From contig JBLIBC010000146.1 in NCBI GenBank assembly GCA_047632015.1, positions 1-6,695 on the forward strand: 6,695 bases of DNA, read 5' to 3'. Positions 5,504 to 6,695 of this stretch are shown piece after piece. The translations under genes and the position numbers were made by a program. Position 1 is the stretch's first letter, and every line of letters begins with the position of its first letter. The notes under the pieces are model-generated. The model made no database searches and had not been told where the DNA came from. It was given only the letters and a program-made list of their open reading frames with translations. This DNA is from JBLIAZ01 sp047632015. Lineage in GTDB: Bacteria; Bacteroidota; Bacteroidia; Flavobacteriales_C; GCA-002722245.

Positions 5504-6695
5504 TATTTTTGATAAGGAATTTTTTGTTGATGAGGATCTAATTCAGGTTTTCCCATAATTTGCTCCAGCGATCGTTCAATTTCTGGAGTTACTATGTGTT
5601 CGATAGATTCAGCAGAATCGTGCACGTAATTGCTTGGGAGGTGCATGTATTTTTGTAAATACAACTCCCATAACCTGTGAATTCTCACGATTCTTTCCGC
5701 TTCAATTACTCCTTGCTCAGTAAGGGTCCAAAACTCTCCACCCTTTACCACTAAACCTTTTCTCGCTAAGTGCCTTAGAGCTAATCGTACTTTCCTGATA
5801 GCCGTCGGTCGGTAATTTGAAATTTGTTCGGTGGAGACTCCTTGATTTGATTGTTCAATTTTTTCCTTGAGCTTGTACACCGTTTTTAATATGTTTTCTC
5901 TTAGTATGCTCTTTCTGTTTCTTCTGATTTGAAGTTGTTTAACAAGTAGTCCCTTTGGTGAAAACAAAACAGATAATATGGAAACAGAAGCTAAAGTAAC
6001 TACTATCCAAGGTCCCGTTGGCATTTTGGGGGACAGGTACGAAATAAACACTCCGATAATACTACATACTGCCCCAGTTACACCAGCGTAAATTACAGTC
6101 CGTTTAAAGTTATTTGTCCAAAAAAGTGATGCTGATGCAGGGGCAATGATCATCGCTGATATTAATATTATTCCCACGGTTTGTACTCCTGCAGCTGCAG
6201 TGACAATGATCAAAAACGAAATAACAGTTTGCATCAAAACCTTTTTTATGCCAATACTTTGGGCAAAAACAGGGTCGAATAAGCTGATTTTAAAATGTCT
6301 AAAAAAGAGCGGTAAACAAATGAAAGTAATCAAGCATAGTCCTCCAAATAGGTATAAATCCTCACGAATCATACTAGCAGCTTTACCAAACAAAAAATCA
6401 TTTAAGCCACTTTGATTTGGGTTTCCCGTATTTTGCACCACATTCAACATGATTACCCCTAGTGAAAAAAGGATTGAAAGTGTAATGGCAATTGCAGCAT
6501 CGATTTTAATTTTTGATCGTTTTGATATTGCATCGATCAAGTAAACTGCTAAGGTCGCTGACCCCATGCCACCTAACATTAAGTACAGTGGGTTTTTAAC
6601 CCCAGAAAGTAAAAATCCAATGCAAATTCCAGGAAGCATGGAATGCGAAATAGCGTCAATGATTAAAGTTTTTTTACTTAAAACAACCAAAGTGC
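5503..6695 (-). CDS. Metal ABC transporter permease fused to a DtxR/MntR-like regulator (YtgCR-like), N-terminus cut off
   Basis: The frame is open through the window edge, so some 20-30 N-terminal residues are missing; the TTG at 6690-6688 is a Leu codon, not a start. Residue numbers here count from that codon. Residues 1-250 are an ABC-3 metal permease: IIDAISHSMLPGICIGF (10-26), LNDFLFGKA (96-104), LFDPVFAQSIGI (137-148), QTVGIILISAMIIAPA (170-185), with about eight membrane segments. After a basic linker (IRRNRK, 255-260) comes a soluble region (about 261-395) with a winged helix and a DtxR-type metal-binding/dimerisation domain, described separately. A plain permease is about 280 residues, so the extension is real; one uninterrupted frame covers both parts. 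The architecture matches chlamydial YtgC(R). The stop TAA overlaps the next permease's ATG by one base. It may import Mn or Fe and also sense it. Confidence 0.92.
   Translation of the reverse strand, partial: TLVVLSKKTLIIDAISHSMLPGICIGFLLSGVKNPLYLMLGGMGSATLAVYLIDAISKRSKIKIDAAIAITLSILFSLGVIMLNVVQNTGNPNQSGLNDFLFGKAASMIREDLYLFGGLCLITFICLPLFFRHFKISLFDPVFAQSIGIKKVLMQTVISFLIIVTAAAGVQTVGIILISAMIIAPASASLFWTNNFKRTVIYAGVTGAVCSIIGVFISYLSPKMPTGPWIVVTLASVSILSVLFSPKGLLVKQLQIRRNRKSILRENILKTVYKLKEKIEQSNQGVSTEQISNYRPTAIRKVRLALRHLARKGLVVKGGEFWTLTEQGVIEAERIVRIHRLWELYLQKYMHLPSNYVHDSAESIEHIVTPEIERSLEQIMGKPELDPHQQKIPYQK
5506..5928 (-). other. DtxR/MntR-like winged-helix and metal-binding domain within the permease fusion
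   Basis: Numbering is as in the parent gene. By eye the region aligns with DtxR/MntR. Helix 1 is ENILKTVYKL; the winged helix is residues 285-325, with a very basic recognition helix IRKVRLALRHLARKG and the wing ending WTLTEQG. The dimerisation/metal domain then begins at HRLWE (338-342). Counterparts of DtxR His79, Glu83, His98, Glu105 and His106 are His338, Glu342, His357, Glu364 and His365. DtxR Cys102 is Glu361, as in manganese-responsive MntR (Glu99). The DtxR Met10 / MntR Asp8 position is Asn266, and MntR Glu11 is Lys269. The C-terminal SH3-like domain of DtxR is absent. Expected role: a metal-dependent DNA-binding regulator of its own transport operon, either tethered to the membrane or released by proteolysis. 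The role is inferred. Confidence 0.85.

Noticed and set aside
5503..6690. TTG at 6690 as the start of the permease fusion
   Set aside because: The codons before it are open and the protein would lack the first part of the permease; the gene simply runs off the window.

Overview
The window looks like a chromosomal segment of a member of the Bacteroidota, probably a marine or environmental Cytophagia/Flavobacteriia-type organism. The reasons are the AT-rich sequence, starts without clear Shine-Dalgarno boxes, the FolD and Ffh sequence types, an ECF sigma factor of a kind I associate with this phylum, and a perfect Bacteroidota-type promoter (TTTG-N19-TAnnTTTG). This assignment is made from memory of the families and not from a search.

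Left part, plus strand (1-2250). The 3' part of ffh (signal recognition particle protein: end of the G domain plus the whole M domain) is followed 16 bp later by a complete folD (one-carbon/folate metabolism). After a 115-bp gap comes a secreted or periplasmic protein of 210 residues built of MORN-like repeats with a Lys/Ala-rich tail. It ends at a strong hairpin-plus-T-run terminator (2276-2310) whose right arm and T-run lie inside the 3' end of the convergent gene rsmG.

Right part, minus strand (6695 down to 2293). Five genes run head to tail with almost no space between them: a metal ABC-transporter permease carrying a C-terminal DtxR/MntR-like regulator (its N-terminus is cut off by the window edge); a second metal ABC permease (1-nt overlap, TAATG); a membrane GT2 glycosyltransferase (11-nt gap); an ECF sigma factor (7-nt overlap, ATGGTAG); and rsmG, the 16S rRNA G527 methyltransferase (6-nt gap). 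They could form one operon. A good promoter candidate inside the 3' end of the glycosyltransferase gene suggests that sigma plus rsmG also have their own transcript. The transporter's binding protein and ATPase are expected beyond the right edge.

The most interesting item is the permease-metalloregulator fusion. It has the same architecture as chlamydial YtgCR, where the C-terminal repressor is released from a permease. By my hand alignment the regulator keeps four of the six MntR manganese ligands, including the diagnostic Glu in place of the DtxR Cys, but replaces the two helix-1 ligands with Asn and Lys. No rRNA, tRNA, CRISPR array or insertion sequence was seen, and no gene-free stretch exceeds 300 bases.
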